Assembly: GCF_019904255.1 (NCBI RefSeq)
Contig: NZ_CP063203.1
Location: forward strand, 2,895,669-2,959,668
Length of the DNA stretch: 64,000 nt
Origin: Marixanthomonas sp. SCSIO 43207
Lineage (GTDB): Bacteria; Bacteroidota; Bacteroidia; Flavobacteriales; Flavobacteriaceae
Direction: 5' to 3'
Program-made: the position numbers and the translations under genes
The notes under the pieces: model-generated
Told to the model about the DNA's origin: nothing
Databases searched by the model: none
What the model saw: the letters and a program-made list of their open reading frames with translations, nothing else
Part shown: one piece after another, positions 27,248-36,251 of the stretch
Numbering within the stretch: the stretch's first letter is position 1
Layout of the letters: each line of letters opens with the position of its first letter

Positions 27248-27288
27248 TGAAACATATGTTTCAAAATGTTGTAATTATGTAACATTTG
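27248..27288. promoter_or_regulatory. Tandem palindromes, candidate operator
   Basis: TGAAACATATGTTTCA (27248-27263) is a perfect 16-base palindrome. Directly beside it AAATGTT (27264-27270) and AACATTT (27281-27287) form a second inverted repeat with a 10-base spacer. They lie about 60-100 bases upstream of the DUF4412-like gene and just upstream of its possible -7 box, where an activator or repressor would bind. Confidence 0.45.
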
Positions 27289-27440
27289 ATATAAAACTCA
27301 AATTACCAGCAACTTACAACAGGTTTCTATAAAAGATCACATCACAAACTTACATGCTACTCTATTAAATAATGGAGGGTAAACACTTGATTTCCAATGG
27401 GGAATTTTCCCCTTTTTAAAATGTTTGGATGAGTTTTAAT

Positions 27441-27472
27441 AAAAAAAATCCGCTTAACAATGTAAGCGGATT
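27441..27472 (-). terminator. csbD terminator
   Basis: AATCCGCTTA pairs with TAAGCGGATT (10 bp, 6-base loop). On the minus strand it is followed by eight T. Confidence 0.88.
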
Positions 27473-27497
27473 AAAAATGTGTTGTTTCAAATTTTAA

Positions 27498-27683
27498 TTA
27501 CCAGCTGGCAATTTCTTTTTTAATATCTTCTTTTGCTTTACCGGTTTTTTCTTGAATTTTACCAACTACTTCGTCAAATTTTCCTTCAGAGAAGGTTTCA
27601 TCATCATTCATTTCAACACCATACTTTTGTTTGACGTTTCCTTTAATTTGGTTCCATTTTCCTTTAATCTGTTCAGAGTTCAT
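27498..27683 (-). CDS. CsbD-family stress protein
   Basis: The 61-residue acidic/basic protein has the CsbD pattern: MNSEQIKGKWNQIKGNVKQKYG opening region, a central DDETFSEGKFDEVVGKIQEKTG and a KEDIKKEI tail. CsbD-like proteins are small, soluble and induced by general stress; their molecular role is unknown. It is a monocistronic unit with a strong terminator. A TAACTTTA box upstream is a weak -7 candidate. Confidence 0.92.
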   Translation of the reverse strand: MNSEQIKGKWNQIKGNVKQKYGVEMNDDETFSEGKFDEVVGKIQEKTGKAKEDIKKEIASW

Positions 27684-27822
27684 AGTTTTGTTTTTTTAGG
27701 TTTATAAGAATAAAGTTACGTTGATATCACACGCCAAATCATTAATGGAATGGTAAAATTTGAAACTACATCGTTATTTTATTACTAAAGTTTCTTAAAA
27801 AATGTTATTTTCAAAGAAAAAC

Positions 27823-28347
27823 ATGAAACGGAATGTTCTCCTTCTAGTATTAATAATGAGCTTTGCCTCTTGTAAAGACATTAAACAACCTGAACCTATA
27901 GTAGAAAACCCAGAAATAACGACGTATTATTTAATTCGTCACGCAGAAAAAAACCGCACAGATTCTACTAATGATGATCCTGCTCTCAATGAAAAAGGAA
28001 TTGCTCGGGCTGCATTGTGGACCAAAGTATTTCAGAAAATAAAATTTGATGAAATTTATTCTACCGAATATAAACGAACACAACAAACGGTATCGGCAAT
28101 TTCATTACAAAGTGATGTAAAACTAACACCGTATTCTGCAAATAATCTTTATAGTGAAGATTTTAAGATGCGTACGCAAGGTAAAACTGTACTAGTAGTT
28201 GGCCATAGTAATACTACTCCACAATTTGTTAACAAGATTATAGGTGAACAGCGATATCAAAATATGAACGACAATGACAACGGAAGTTTATATATAGTCA
28301 CTGTTGCAGGAAATAAAACAGCTGTTCAAGTAATGACTATCAATTAA
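27823..28347 (+). CDS. SixA-like histidine phosphatase lipoprotein
   Basis: The 174-residue protein of the histidine phosphatase superfamily has a lipobox FASC (Cys17), so it is anchored outside the cytoplasm. The catalytic RHG-type motif is YLIRHAEKNR, the second Arg is in YSTEYKRTQQT, and the second catalytic His is in VVGHSNTTPQF. Short SixA-like members are phosphohistidine or small-molecule phosphatases; an exported one more likely acts on small phosphoesters, which is inference. The ATG at 27823 fits a lipoprotein signal better than 27802. Its 3' end overlaps the converging DUF6503 gene by 8 bases. Confidence 0.88.
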   Translation: MKRNVLLLVLIMSFASCKDIKQPEPIVENPEITTYYLIRHAEKNRTDSTNDDPALNEKGIARAALWTKVFQKIKFDEIYSTEYKRTQQTVSAISLQSDVKLTPYSANNLYSEDFKMRTQGKTVLVVGHSNTTPQFVNKIIGEQRYQNMNDNDNGSLYIVTVAGNKTAVQVMTIN

Positions 28348-29110
28348 GCAGTTTTACCGAGACGTTTTCAGTCTTTATTTTTGAGAGTAACGCTAGTTCA
28401 TTTTTTTCAAAAAGATCGTCTAGCTGTGTCAATGGTGTTTGAAGGTTATCGGTTTTATAATTATTATAGTCAACAAAACGAATACCTTCAATAGTTCTAG
28501 GGTTATAAGCTTCTCTAAAGCGTATACCACCACCATTTACTTCATATTTATAAGCCAAATAATCTACTGTAAAACGCTCTTTATTGATCCAATAAACAAA
28601 CACATCATCATAATCGGTTCCGCCACCTTCTTTCTTAAAAGTAACCTCTATTTCATAATAGGAAGTATCTTTTATAGTGTCGGTTCCTACTAGTTTTTTC
28701 TGAACTGCAGCATCGTTTAATCCATAAGGGAGTTGTACAAAATAATGAACAGAATTTACGCTGTTGCTTAGCTTTTTGGCAGTTGTATCGGCTATTTTTA
28801 ATTCTACATCATTTACAGATCGTGTAAAGCCCTCATTTGTAAGCTGATCTCGCACCACACCTATAGAATCTTTTGCAACACGCTCTAGCTCAAAAGCACC
28901 TTTTAAGCGTTTACTTCTATAACTATTTTCTCTGAAAGTAAATGTTATTTCAGCTTGATTACAATTTCCATTGCACGATTTTTTTATGGCTTTGTCAATA
29001 ATATCTTGAGCCGTTAATTCTTTATTGGCAATGACCTGCTCGTTTTTTTCGGTCTGTTCCTTACAAGCAATTACTGCAAAGAACAAAAACAGAATTACAA
29101 CATTTTTCAT
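28340..29110 (-). CDS. DUF6503-like lipoprotein
   Basis: The 256-residue lipoprotein has a lipobox AVIAC (Cys16). It matches the Bacteroidetes DUF6503 group by TAQDIIDKAIKKSCNGN, FTFRENSYRSKRLKGAF, a VHYFVQLPYGLNDAAVQKKL block and YWINKERFTVDYLAYKYEVNGG. It is a likely LolA/LolB-like half-barrel fold, which is inference. Function is unknown. I chose the ATG at 29110 to put the signal at the N-terminus. It overlaps the converging SixA-like gene by 8 bases and is divergent from smpB. Confidence 0.78.
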   Translation of the reverse strand: MKNVVILFLFFAVIACKEQTEKNEQVIANKELTAQDIIDKAIKKSCNGNCNQAEITFTFRENSYRSKRLKGAFELERVAKDSIGVVRDQLTNEGFTRSVNDVELKIADTTAKKLSNSVNSVHYFVQLPYGLNDAAVQKKLVGTDTIKDTSYYEIEVTFKKEGGGTDYDDVFVYWINKERFTVDYLAYKYEVNGGGIRFREAYNPRTIEGIRFVDYNNYKTDNLQTPLTQLDDLFEKNELALLSKIKTENVSVKLLN

Positions 29111-29190
29111 TTCAGTTATTTTATTATCAAAAGTACACAATAAGCGGCAAAAGTTATGATAGTTTTAAAAGGATAGTACGTGAATCTTCT

Positions 29191-29198
29191 TATTTTTG
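29191..29198 (+). promoter_or_regulatory. smpB -7 element
   Basis: TATTTTTG is an exact TAnnTTTG match ending six bases before the smpB ATG, implying a leaderless or nearly leaderless transcript. Confidence 0.45.
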
Positions 29199-29204
29199 TT
29201 GTCT

Positions 29205-29669
29205 ATGACACTTCAGAAAAACGTAAATATTAAAAACCGAAAAGCTCGGTTTGAATATGAAATACTAGACACCTATGTAGCCGGTATTGTGTTGGCAGGA
29301 ACCGAAATCAAGGCTATTAGAGAAGGTAAAGCCTCTATAGCAGAGAGTTTTTGTGAATTTCAAAATCATGAACTCTTTGTAATTAACATGACGGTGCAAG
29401 AGTATTCACACGCTACTAGTTTTAATCACAACCCAAAAAGCGAACGAAAGTTACTTTTAAACCGAAATGAGCTGAAAAAGCTCGAGAAAGAGGTTAAAAA
29501 CTCAGGCTTAACGATCATCCCGCTTAAATTATTTACAAACGATCGCGGATTGGCAAAACTTCAAATTGCTCTATCTAAAGGTAAAAAGCAATATGATAAG
29601 CGTGAAACAATAAAAAAACGCGAAAGCAAGCGCAACTTAAGCCGAATTAAAAAAGCTTTTAATAATTAA
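29205..29669 (+). CDS. smpB: SsrA-binding protein
   Basis: The 154-residue cytosolic protein binds tmRNA and carries it to stalled ribosomes for trans-translation. Family blocks include NRKARFEYEI, AGIVLAGTEIKAIREGKASI, the EYSHAT-x-x-x-HNPKSERKLLL region and the basic C-terminal tail YDKRETIKKRESKRNL. I use the ATG at 29205; an in-frame TTG at 29196 lies inside the promoter box. No ssrA RNA gene was found in the window. The next gene follows after 71 bases containing a short near-palindrome. Confidence 0.97.
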   Translation: MTLQKNVNIKNRKARFEYEILDTYVAGIVLAGTEIKAIREGKASIAESFCEFQNHELFVINMTVQEYSHATSFNHNPKSERKLLLNRNELKKLEKEVKNSGLTIIPLKLFTNDRGLAKLQIALSKGKKQYDKRETIKKRESKRNLSRIKKAFNN

Positions 29670-29683
29670 ATAAACTTAAAGTT

Positions 29684-29701
29684 TTGTTATTATAGTAACA
29701 A
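29684..29701. repeat. Short near-palindrome after smpB
   Basis: TTGTTA (29684-29689) and TAACAA (29696-29701) flank a 6-base centre. No T-run follows, so it is not a good terminator; it may be an operator for the DUF5686 gene. Confidence 0.3.
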
Positions 29702-29740
29702 TAGCAATTGTTCAGTCGTCTTTAAAAAAAACTGATACCT

Positions 29741-32218
29741 ATGACCAGAATTTTACTCGCTATTGTTTTTTTAACCTCAGCAATTGCTCAAGCTCAACTA
29801 GTAGGAAAAGTTACCGACACCAAAAACAATCCACTACCTTTTGTAAACATATATCTTAAAGATTCCTACAAAGGCACTACAACCAACGATAATGGAAATT
29901 ATAAATTAACCATTTCTGAAACAGGCCAGTATCAAGTAATTTTTCAGTTTTTGGGTTATAAAACAGTAACCAAAACCATTAATGCAACGTCACTACCCCA
30001 CGTTTTAAATGTTACTTTACAAGAAGAATCTGTAAGCCTCGATGAAGTAGTTTTAAATAATGGCGAAGATCCTGCGTATCGAATTATTAGACAAACTATT
30101 AACAACCGAAGATTAAACCTTGAAAAAAATTCAGCATATACTGCAGATTTTTATTCAAGAGGTATCTGGCGAGTTGAAGATTTACCTGAAAAAATATTGG
30201 GGCAAGAAGTAGGAGATTTTGATGGAGCACTTGATTCAACCCGAACCGGAATCATTTACCTCTCTGAGACTATTAGTGAAATAGCGTACCAAAAACCAGA
30301 CAATTTTAAAGAAAAAATTATAGCCAGCAAAGTAAGCGGAAATGACAATGGTTTTAGCTTTAACAGTGCCCAAGATGCCAATTTTTCTTTTTATGAAAAC
30401 ACAATTGATATTAATGCAGCTATTGTTTCTCCCATAGCAGATAATGCGTTAAACTATTATAAATATAAACTTGATGGGGTTTTTTATGAAGAAAACAAAC
30501 TCATCAATAAAATTAAAGTAACTCCCAAAAGACCAAAAGATCGCGTTTGGGAAGGTTTTATATATATTGTTGAAGATGATTGGCAGCTCTACGGAACCGA
30601 GCTTACCACAACAGGCACTGCCATTCAAGTGCCTATGGTTACAAAATTAATTTTTAAACAAAATTTTAAATTTGATACCAAAACAGATAGTTGGGTAAAG
30701 CGTTCACAAACCATAGATTTTGGGTTCAAATTTTTAGGCTTTCAAGGAGATGGTCAATTTATTGCCGTATATAGTAACTACGATTTTAAACCTCAATTTT
30801 CAGAAAACACCTTTAGTAATGAAGTATTATTGTTTACTGAAAATGCCAACAAAAAAGACAGTATTTTTTGGAAAGGAACACGTCCCGTTCCTTTAACCAA
30901 TGAAGAGTTGAAAGATTACATAAAAAAAGACAGCATTCAAGAACTTCGGAAATCTAAAAAATATTTAGACTCGGTAGATGCGGTTTCAAATAAGTTAAGG
31001 GTGTTAGATCCTATAACCGGATATACCTATAAAAACACCTACAACAAATGGCGGTTAAATTATGAAGGAATTATTCCGGGTATAAATTTTAACACCGTTC
31101 AAGGTTGGAATGCCGCTGCAGGTCTTCAATATTTTAAATGGTATGACGAAAACCAAACAGAATGGCTTTCTATTTATGGCGATGCTACGTATGGAATTTC
31201 TGAAGACAGACTTCGTTTTACCGGCGGAATAACCAAAAACTTCAACCGTACCAATAGATTGCGTTTATCACTTTTTGGCGGAAGTAAAGTACAACAATTC
31301 AATGCAAATGAACCCATTTCACCTATTGTAAACACTGTTTCAACTCTATTTTTTGAGCGCAATTATATGAAAGTATATGAGTTAAACCACGCAAAAATAG
31401 CTTATAGTCAAGAACTTTTTAATGGGTTACGGTTGTTTACAAACGCGGGTTTTGAACAACGTAAACCACTTTTTAATACTACAGATTATGTAACCATTCC
31501 AAACGATGATGTTTCATACACTTCAAACAATCCCATAAATTCATCAGATTTTGATAATGCAGCAATTACAGAACACGAACTTTTTAAAACAACCATTTCT
31601 GCAGCTATCACTTTTGGTCAAAAGTATATGACCTACCCCGACGGAAAATACAATTTAGGAAATAACAAATACCCTGCGCTCAACATAACCTTTGAGAATG
31701 GTTTAGGAGCATCAAATAAAGATTATAATTATAGTCAATTAAAAGCCAGTGTGTATCAATCTATCAACACAGGTAACAAAGGTGAGTTTGCTTACCGTCT
31801 AAAAGGAGGTACTTTTTTTAATGGAGAAAACATAAGCTTTGTAGATTATCAACATTTCAATGGAAACCAAACCCGAATTGGCACTTCATCTAATTATACC
31901 AATGTTTTTAATTTACTTCCTTATTATCAGTTAAGCACCAATAAAAACTACTTTGAAGGCCATCTTGAACACGATTTTAAAGGCTGGATATTAGGTAAAA
32001 TTCCCGGTGTTAATCAACTAAATTTTAATCTGGTTGCCGGAGCACATCTTTTAAGCATAGAAAACAATAAACCGTATAGTGAGTTTTCAGTAGGTATTGA
32101 TAATTTGGGAATAGGCAATTTCCGATTTTTGAGGCTAGATTATGTACGGTCGTATTACAATGGAAACAGCGATGGTGCTTTTGTCTTTGGTTTAAAGTTT
32201 TTAGGGTTTTTAGACTAA
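29741..32218 (+). CDS. DUF5686/carboxypeptidase-regulatory-like outer-membrane protein
   Basis: The 825-residue exported protein (signal to about AQAQ, 19) starts with a carboxypeptidase-regulatory-like domain (about 20-105): LVGKVTDTKNNPLPFVNIYL, GTTTNDNGNYKL and FQFLGYKTVTKTI. The remainder fits DUF5686, with EDPAYRIIRQTINNR, YTADFYSRGIWR, and a C-terminal half of alternating aromatic strands ending in an aromatic residue pattern typical of outer-membrane beta barrels. It may be a TonB-box-free outer-membrane partner; function unknown. It is a single gene whose stop overlaps the stop of the converging pcm gene. Confidence 0.85.
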   Translation: MTRILLAIVFLTSAIAQAQLVGKVTDTKNNPLPFVNIYLKDSYKGTTTNDNGNYKLTISETGQYQVIFQFLGYKTVTKTINATSLPHVLNVTLQEESVSLDEVVLNNGEDPAYRIIRQTINNRRLNLEKNSAYTADFYSRGIWRVEDLPEKILGQEVGDFDGALDSTRTGIIYLSETISEIAYQKPDNFKEKIIASKVSGNDNGFSFNSAQDANFSFYENTIDINAAIVSPIADNALNYYKYKLDGVFYEENKLINKIKVTPKRPKDRVWEGFIYIVEDDWQLYGTELTTTGTAIQVPMVTKLIFKQNFKFDTKTDSWVKRSQTIDFGFKFLGFQGDGQFIAVYSNYDFKPQFSENTFSNEVLLFTENANKKDSIFWKGTRPVPLTNEELKDYIKKDSIQELRKSKKYLDSVDAVSNKLRVLDPITGYTYKNTYNKWRLNYEGIIPGINFNTVQGWNAAAGLQYFKWYDENQTEWLSIYGDATYGISEDRLRFTGGITKNFNRTNRLRLSLFGGSKVQQFNANEPISPIVNTVSTLFFERNYMKVYELNHAKIAYSQELFNGLRLFTNAGFEQRKPLFNTTDYVTIPNDDVSYTSNNPINSSDFDNAAITEHELFKTTISAAITFGQKYMTYPDGKYNLGNNKYPALNITFENGLGASNKDYNYSQLKASVYQSINTGNKGEFAYRLKGGTFFNGENISFVDYQHFNGNQTRIGTSSNYTNVFNLLPYYQLSTNKNYFEGHLEHDFKGWILGKIPGVNQLNFNLVAGAHLLSIENNKPYSEFSVGIDNLGIGNFRFLRLDYVRSYYNGNSDGAFVFGLKFLGFLD

Positions 32219-32856
32219 TTTTTATCCTCTAATAAAGGTACAAACCGAAACTCTCCAAATTCATGTTTTTCAAATTCCTTTTCTGAAGTACGTGTAAAAA
32301 CGGTCATAATTTGTACATCTTCACCAACAGGAATCACAAGCTTTCCCCCTATTTTTAATTGTGCCATAAGTGGCTTAGGAACGTAAGGAGCACCGGCGGT
32401 AACAACTACTCCGTCATATGGAGCTTCTTCAGGGAGACCTTTATAACCATCACCAAAAATTAAACGTTTGGGACGATACCCTAATTTTGGTAAAAACCGT
32501 TTCGTTTTTTTGAAAAGTTCATTTTGACGTTCAATAGAAAAAACAGTAATACCCATTTCTAGCAACACAGCCGTTTGATAACCACTACCTGTACCTATTT
32601 CTAGTACTTTATCACCTTTTTTTACATTCAACAATTCGGTTTGCCGTGCTACTGTATAAGGTTGTGAAATGGTTTGATCTGCAGCAATAGGAAACGCTTT
32701 ATCAACATACGCATGCTCTGTAAAGCTAGAATCCATAAACAAATGTCGAGGTATAGCGTTAATAGCATCCAATACTTGTAAGTTTTGAATTCCTTTTGCT
32801 TTTAACGTTTCAACCAAACGTTTTCTCATGCCTTTATGTGTAAACGTATCTTTCAC
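32215..32856 (-). CDS. pcm: Protein-L-isoaspartate O-methyltransferase
   Basis: The 213-residue SAM-dependent enzyme repairs isoaspartyl residues in damaged proteins. It has the family opening IPRHLFMDSS, the TISQPYTVARQTELL active-site block, the SAM motif VLEIGTGSGYQTAVL (about 85-99) and the post-motif VVVTAGAPYVPKPLM. The length is normal. It converges on the DUF5686 gene with a 4-base overlap of stop codons and is divergent from the Gfo/Idh oxidoreductase gene. Confidence 0.96.
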   Translation of the reverse strand: MKDTFTHKGMRKRLVETLKAKGIQNLQVLDAINAIPRHLFMDSSFTEHAYVDKAFPIAADQTISQPYTVARQTELLNVKKGDKVLEIGTGSGYQTAVLLEMGITVFSIERQNELFKKTKRFLPKLGYRPKRLIFGDGYKGLPEEAPYDGVVVTAGAPYVPKPLMAQLKIGGKLVIPVGEDVQIMTVFTRTSEKEFEKHEFGEFRFVPLLEDKN

Positions 32857-33020
32857 GATGGTACTTTTAAGCTACAAAATAAACAAACTTTTCAATGACC
32901 AATAGACAAAAACCAATAATAAATCAGTATTTATTTTTCTTCTGAAAAAAGAAACAGAAAGTCAATAGTTTATGAAATGGTAAATATTTAATCACCTTCG
33001 TAATTTACTATGAAAACCGT

Positions 33021-33028
33021 TACCTTTG
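33021..33028 (+). promoter_or_regulatory. Promoter of the 33.0-36.2 kb run
   Basis: TACCTTTG is an exact TAnnTTTG match 16 bases before the ATG. A TTC (32997-32999) lies 21 bases upstream in -33 position. Confidence 0.5.
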
Positions 33029-33044
33029 CGTAAAACAGAAACCG

Positions 33045-34013
33045 ATGCTAAAAGCCGGAGTGTTAGGTGCAGGACACCTTGGAAAAATTCACTTAAAATT
33101 ACTGAAGCAATCTACCAAATATGACTTGGTAGGATTTTATGATAAAAGTCCAGAAGCTTCAGAAAAAGTAGAAAAAGAATTTGGGTATAAAAGGTTCTCC
33201 TCGATGGAAGCTTTAATTGAAGCCTGTGATATGGTAGATGTAGTAACCCCTACATTGTATCATTTTGATGCTGCAAAACAAGTTATTGAAGCAGGTAAAC
33301 ATCTATTTATAGAAAAACCTATAACACACACAGTTCCGGAAGCAGAAGCGCTACTAGAACTAGCAAAAATTCATAAGGTAAAAGGGCAAGTAGGTCACGT
33401 AGAACGTTTTAACCCTGCGTTTATGGCAGTAAACCATAAGATTAAAAGCCCTATGTTTATTGAATCTCACCGCTTGGCAGAGTTTAATCCTCGCGGAACA
33501 GATGTTTCGGTAGTGTTAGACCTAATGATTCATGATATTGATGCTATTTTAAGTGTAGTTAATTCAAAAGTAGTAGATATTCACGCCAGTGGTGTTTCTG
33601 TAATTAGTGATACACCAGATATTGCCAACGCACGTCTTGAGTTTGAAAACGGTTGCGTAGCCAATCTTACAGCAAGCAGAATTTCTATGAAAAAAATGCG
33701 TAAAGCTAGGTTTTTTCAGCGTGATGCCTATATTTCAGTAGATTTCTTAGAGAAGAAATGTGAAGTAGTAAAAATGAAAGACGCACCAAAAACACCCGAT
33801 GATTTTGCTATGATATTAACCAATGCCGAAGGTGTTAAAAAACAAATTTACTTTGACAACCCTAAGGTAGATAATAACAACGCTATTTTGGATGAATTGG
33901 AAACGTTTGCCGATGCCATTAACAATAATACAAAACCGGTAGTAAGTCTTGAACAAGGTACCGAAGCATTACGCGTAGCAATGCAGATAATTACAAATTT
34001 TAAAAAATTATAA
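33045..34013 (+). CDS. Gfo/Idh/MocA-family oxidoreductase
   Basis: The 322-residue NAD(P)-dependent oxidoreductase has the Rossmann motif GVLGAGHLGKIHL (6-18), the EKPITHTVPEA motif (about 92-102) with the conserved Lys-Pro, and the LMIHDIDAILS motif (about 163-173) in the substrate domain. Family members act on sugars or related polyols; the substrate cannot be told here. It is the first gene of a same-strand run and is followed after one base by a 3-hydroxyacyl-CoA dehydrogenase, so they are cotranscribed, though no shared pathway is evident. Confidence 0.9.
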   Translation: MLKAGVLGAGHLGKIHLKLLKQSTKYDLVGFYDKSPEASEKVEKEFGYKRFSSMEALIEACDMVDVVTPTLYHFDAAKQVIEAGKHLFIEKPITHTVPEAEALLELAKIHKVKGQVGHVERFNPAFMAVNHKIKSPMFIESHRLAEFNPRGTDVSVVLDLMIHDIDAILSVVNSKVVDIHASGVSVISDTPDIANARLEFENGCVANLTASRISMKKMRKARFFQRDAYISVDFLEKKCEVVKMKDAPKTPDDFAMILTNAEGVKKQIYFDNPKVDNNNAILDELETFADAINNNTKPVVSLEQGTEALRVAMQIITNFKKL

Positions 34014-34014
34014 A

Positions 34015-34905
34015 ATGAAAAATATTGCAGTAATTGGAGCAGGAACTATGGGAAATGGAATTGCCCACACATTTGCTCAAAATGATTATAAAGTAAAACT
34101 TATTGACATCTCTCAAGAGTCTCTAGATAAAGGTATGGCGACCATTACCAAAAACTTGGATAGAATGGTTGCAAAAGAAAAAATTTCAGAAGAAAATAAA
34201 AAAAACACCCTTGCCAATATTACTACATTCACAAACTTGGAAGAAGGTGTAAAAAACACTAGCCTTGTTGTTGAAGCAGCAACTGAAAACTTAGACTTAA
34301 AACTGAAAATTTTTAAAGATTTAGATTCTTATTGTTCGCAAGACACCATTTTGGCAAGTAACACTTCTTCAATTTCAATTACACAAATTGCTGCTGTTAC
34401 TTCACGTCCAGAAAAAGTAATTGGGATGCACTTCATGAACCCGGTGCCTATTATGAAACTTGTAGAAATCATTAAAGGATACAGTACCAGTACCGAAACA
34501 TATAACACAGTTGAAGACCTTTCAAAAAAATTAAATAAAGTACCTGTTGAAGTAAACGACTATCCTGGCTTTGTGGCAAACCGTATATTGATGCCTATGA
34601 TTAATGAAGCTATTGAAACTTTATACAACGGCGTGGCTGGTGTTGAAGAAATTGATACCGTTATGAAGTTGGGTATGGCACACCCAATGGGGCCACTACA
34701 ATTAGCAGATTTTATAGGTCTAGATGTTTGCCTTTCAATCCTAAACGTTATGTACGACGGATTTAAAAACCCAAAATATGCACCATGTCCACTTCTAGTA
34801 AATATGGTTACAGCAGGAAAAATGGGTGTGAAGAGCGGAGAAGGTTTTTACGATTACAGTGAAAGCCGTAAAGCAGAACATGTTTCTAGCCAATTCAGAA
34901 AATAA
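34015..34905 (+). CDS. 3-hydroxybutyryl-CoA dehydrogenase
   Basis: The 296-residue NAD-dependent enzyme belongs to the short 3-hydroxyacyl-CoA dehydrogenase group. It has the Rossmann motif VIGAGTMGNGIAHTFA (5-20), the active-site Ser and Asn region SNTSSISITQ, the catalytic His in GMHFMNPVPIMKLVEII (His about 141), and the C-terminal helical domain with GFVANRILMPMINEA and GMAHPMGPLQLADFIGLD. It oxidises 3-hydroxybutyryl-CoA (or makes it, in reverse) in fatty-acid or amino-acid metabolism. It begins one base after the upstream stop. Confidence 0.95.
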   Translation: MKNIAVIGAGTMGNGIAHTFAQNDYKVKLIDISQESLDKGMATITKNLDRMVAKEKISEENKKNTLANITTFTNLEEGVKNTSLVVEAATENLDLKLKIFKDLDSYCSQDTILASNTSSISITQIAAVTSRPEKVIGMHFMNPVPIMKLVEIIKGYSTSTETYNTVEDLSKKLNKVPVEVNDYPGFVANRILMPMINEAIETLYNGVAGVEEIDTVMKLGMAHPMGPLQLADFIGLDVCLSILNVMYDGFKNPKYAPCPLLVNMVTAGKMGVKSGEGFYDYSESRKAEHVSSQFRK

Positions 34906-34933
34906 TTATCATTATTTGTTGAGCAAGTAAGCA

Positions 34934-36172
34934 ATGGCAAGAATAATCCCTTTTAAAGCAGTACGCCCTACCCGCGACAAAGTAAGTTTGCTCGCGGCGC
35001 GGTCGTATGATAGCTATACTCAAGAAGAAAGGGAATCTAGATTGAGAGATAATCCATTTTCATTTTTGCATATCGTTAATCCCGGTTATAAATATCACAA
35101 AGAAATTTCTGGTGAAGAACGATACTCATTAGTAAAAAACCGATATCAAGAGTTTAAAGAAGATGGAGTTTTTATGGAAGATGAAAAACCCAGCTTTTAT
35201 ATTTATAAAATTGTAAACAGAGACGGACTTGAGTTTAATGGAATTGTCGCTGCTGCCAGTACCGAAGATTATAAAAACGATGTAATAAAAAAGCACGAAG
35301 AAACCCTTCAATATAAAGAAGTAGTTTTTAAAGAATATTTAAAAACAGTAGGGTTTAACGCCGAAGCCGTCTTACTTACATATCCAGATAATAAAGAAAT
35401 TTCGGCTATTGTTGAAAATGTAATGACTACTCGAGCAGAGTATGAATTTACAACCACATATCGAGACACACATTACTTGTGGAACGTTGATAATGATGAA
35501 ATAGTTTCAAAAATAAGCAAGCTGTTTTCTGAAATGAACAGCCTTTACATTGCAGACGGTCACCATCGTAGCGCTTCTTCCTTTTTATTGGCAGAAGATT
35601 TAAAAAAAGAAAACGATCATCATACCGGGGATGAATCTTATAATTTTTTCATGAGTTATTTAATTCCGGAGAGTGATTTAAAAATTTACGAATTCAATCG
35701 ATTGGTAAAGGGATTAAACGGATTAAGCAAGGAAGAATTTCTTATAAAACTAGATGCTGTTTTCCGAATTGAGAATAGAGGTTTAGAATATTACAAACCA
35801 ACTCAAAAACAGAACTTTAGTATGTATCTGGATGGTGAGTTTTATTCTTTATACCTTCGTAAAAACAGTTATACCATCAATAACGCGCTTGACGCACTCG
35901 ATGCTCAAATATTGTTTACCACTATTTTAAAACCTATTTTGGGTATTGAGGATTTGCGCAACGATCAACGTATTAAATATACAGACGGCAAAAGTGATAT
36001 GGCCTATGTACAAACAGTAGTAGATCGCGGTGAGTTTACAGTAGGTTTTGGATTATTACCTGTAAGTGTTTCTGAAATGAAAAATATTGCAGATGAAAGG
36101 TTAAAAATGCCCCCAAAAACAACTTTTGTCTTGCCAAAGTTGCGCAGTGGCGTTACCATTTACGAATTTTAG
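34934..36172 (+). CDS. DUF1015 protein
   Basis: The 412-residue cytosolic protein matches DUF1015: it starts with PFKAVRPTRDKV, contains NPFSFLHIV, YIYKIVNRDG, the hallmark IADGHHRSASS (about 207-217) and an NDQRIKYTDGK block, and ends with PPKTTFVLPKLRSGV. Family members occur widely in bacteria and often sit near serine or hydroxyacid dehydrogenases; a role in that metabolism is only suggested. It follows the 3-hydroxybutyryl-CoA dehydrogenase by 28 bases on the same strand. Confidence 0.93.
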   Translation: MARIIPFKAVRPTRDKVSLLAARSYDSYTQEERESRLRDNPFSFLHIVNPGYKYHKEISGEERYSLVKNRYQEFKEDGVFMEDEKPSFYIYKIVNRDGLEFNGIVAAASTEDYKNDVIKKHEETLQYKEVVFKEYLKTVGFNAEAVLLTYPDNKEISAIVENVMTTRAEYEFTTTYRDTHYLWNVDNDEIVSKISKLFSEMNSLYIADGHHRSASSFLLAEDLKKENDHHTGDESYNFFMSYLIPESDLKIYEFNRLVKGLNGLSKEEFLIKLDAVFRIENRGLEYYKPTQKQNFSMYLDGEFYSLYLRKNSYTINNALDALDAQILFTTILKPILGIEDLRNDQRIKYTDGKSDMAYVQTVVDRGEFTVGFGLLPVSVSEMKNIADERLKMPPKTTFVLPKLRSGVTIYEF

Positions 36173-36251
36173 TATCCTTAAAATCTTCTCAACAAATAGC
36201 CGTTGTTTTTATAAGCTATTTGTATTTTAAGCTATATAGAAAAAATAGACT

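Larger units (their letters stand above)
27186..27497. other. 312-base intergenic region with palindromes and a terminator
   Basis: No gene is seen here. The region holds a weak TACTTTTA (27219-27226, minus strand) in -7 position for the DUF4412-like gene, a pair of palindromes (27248-27288) and the csbD terminator (27441-27472). The stretch 27289-27440 shows nothing recognisable. Confidence 0.7.
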
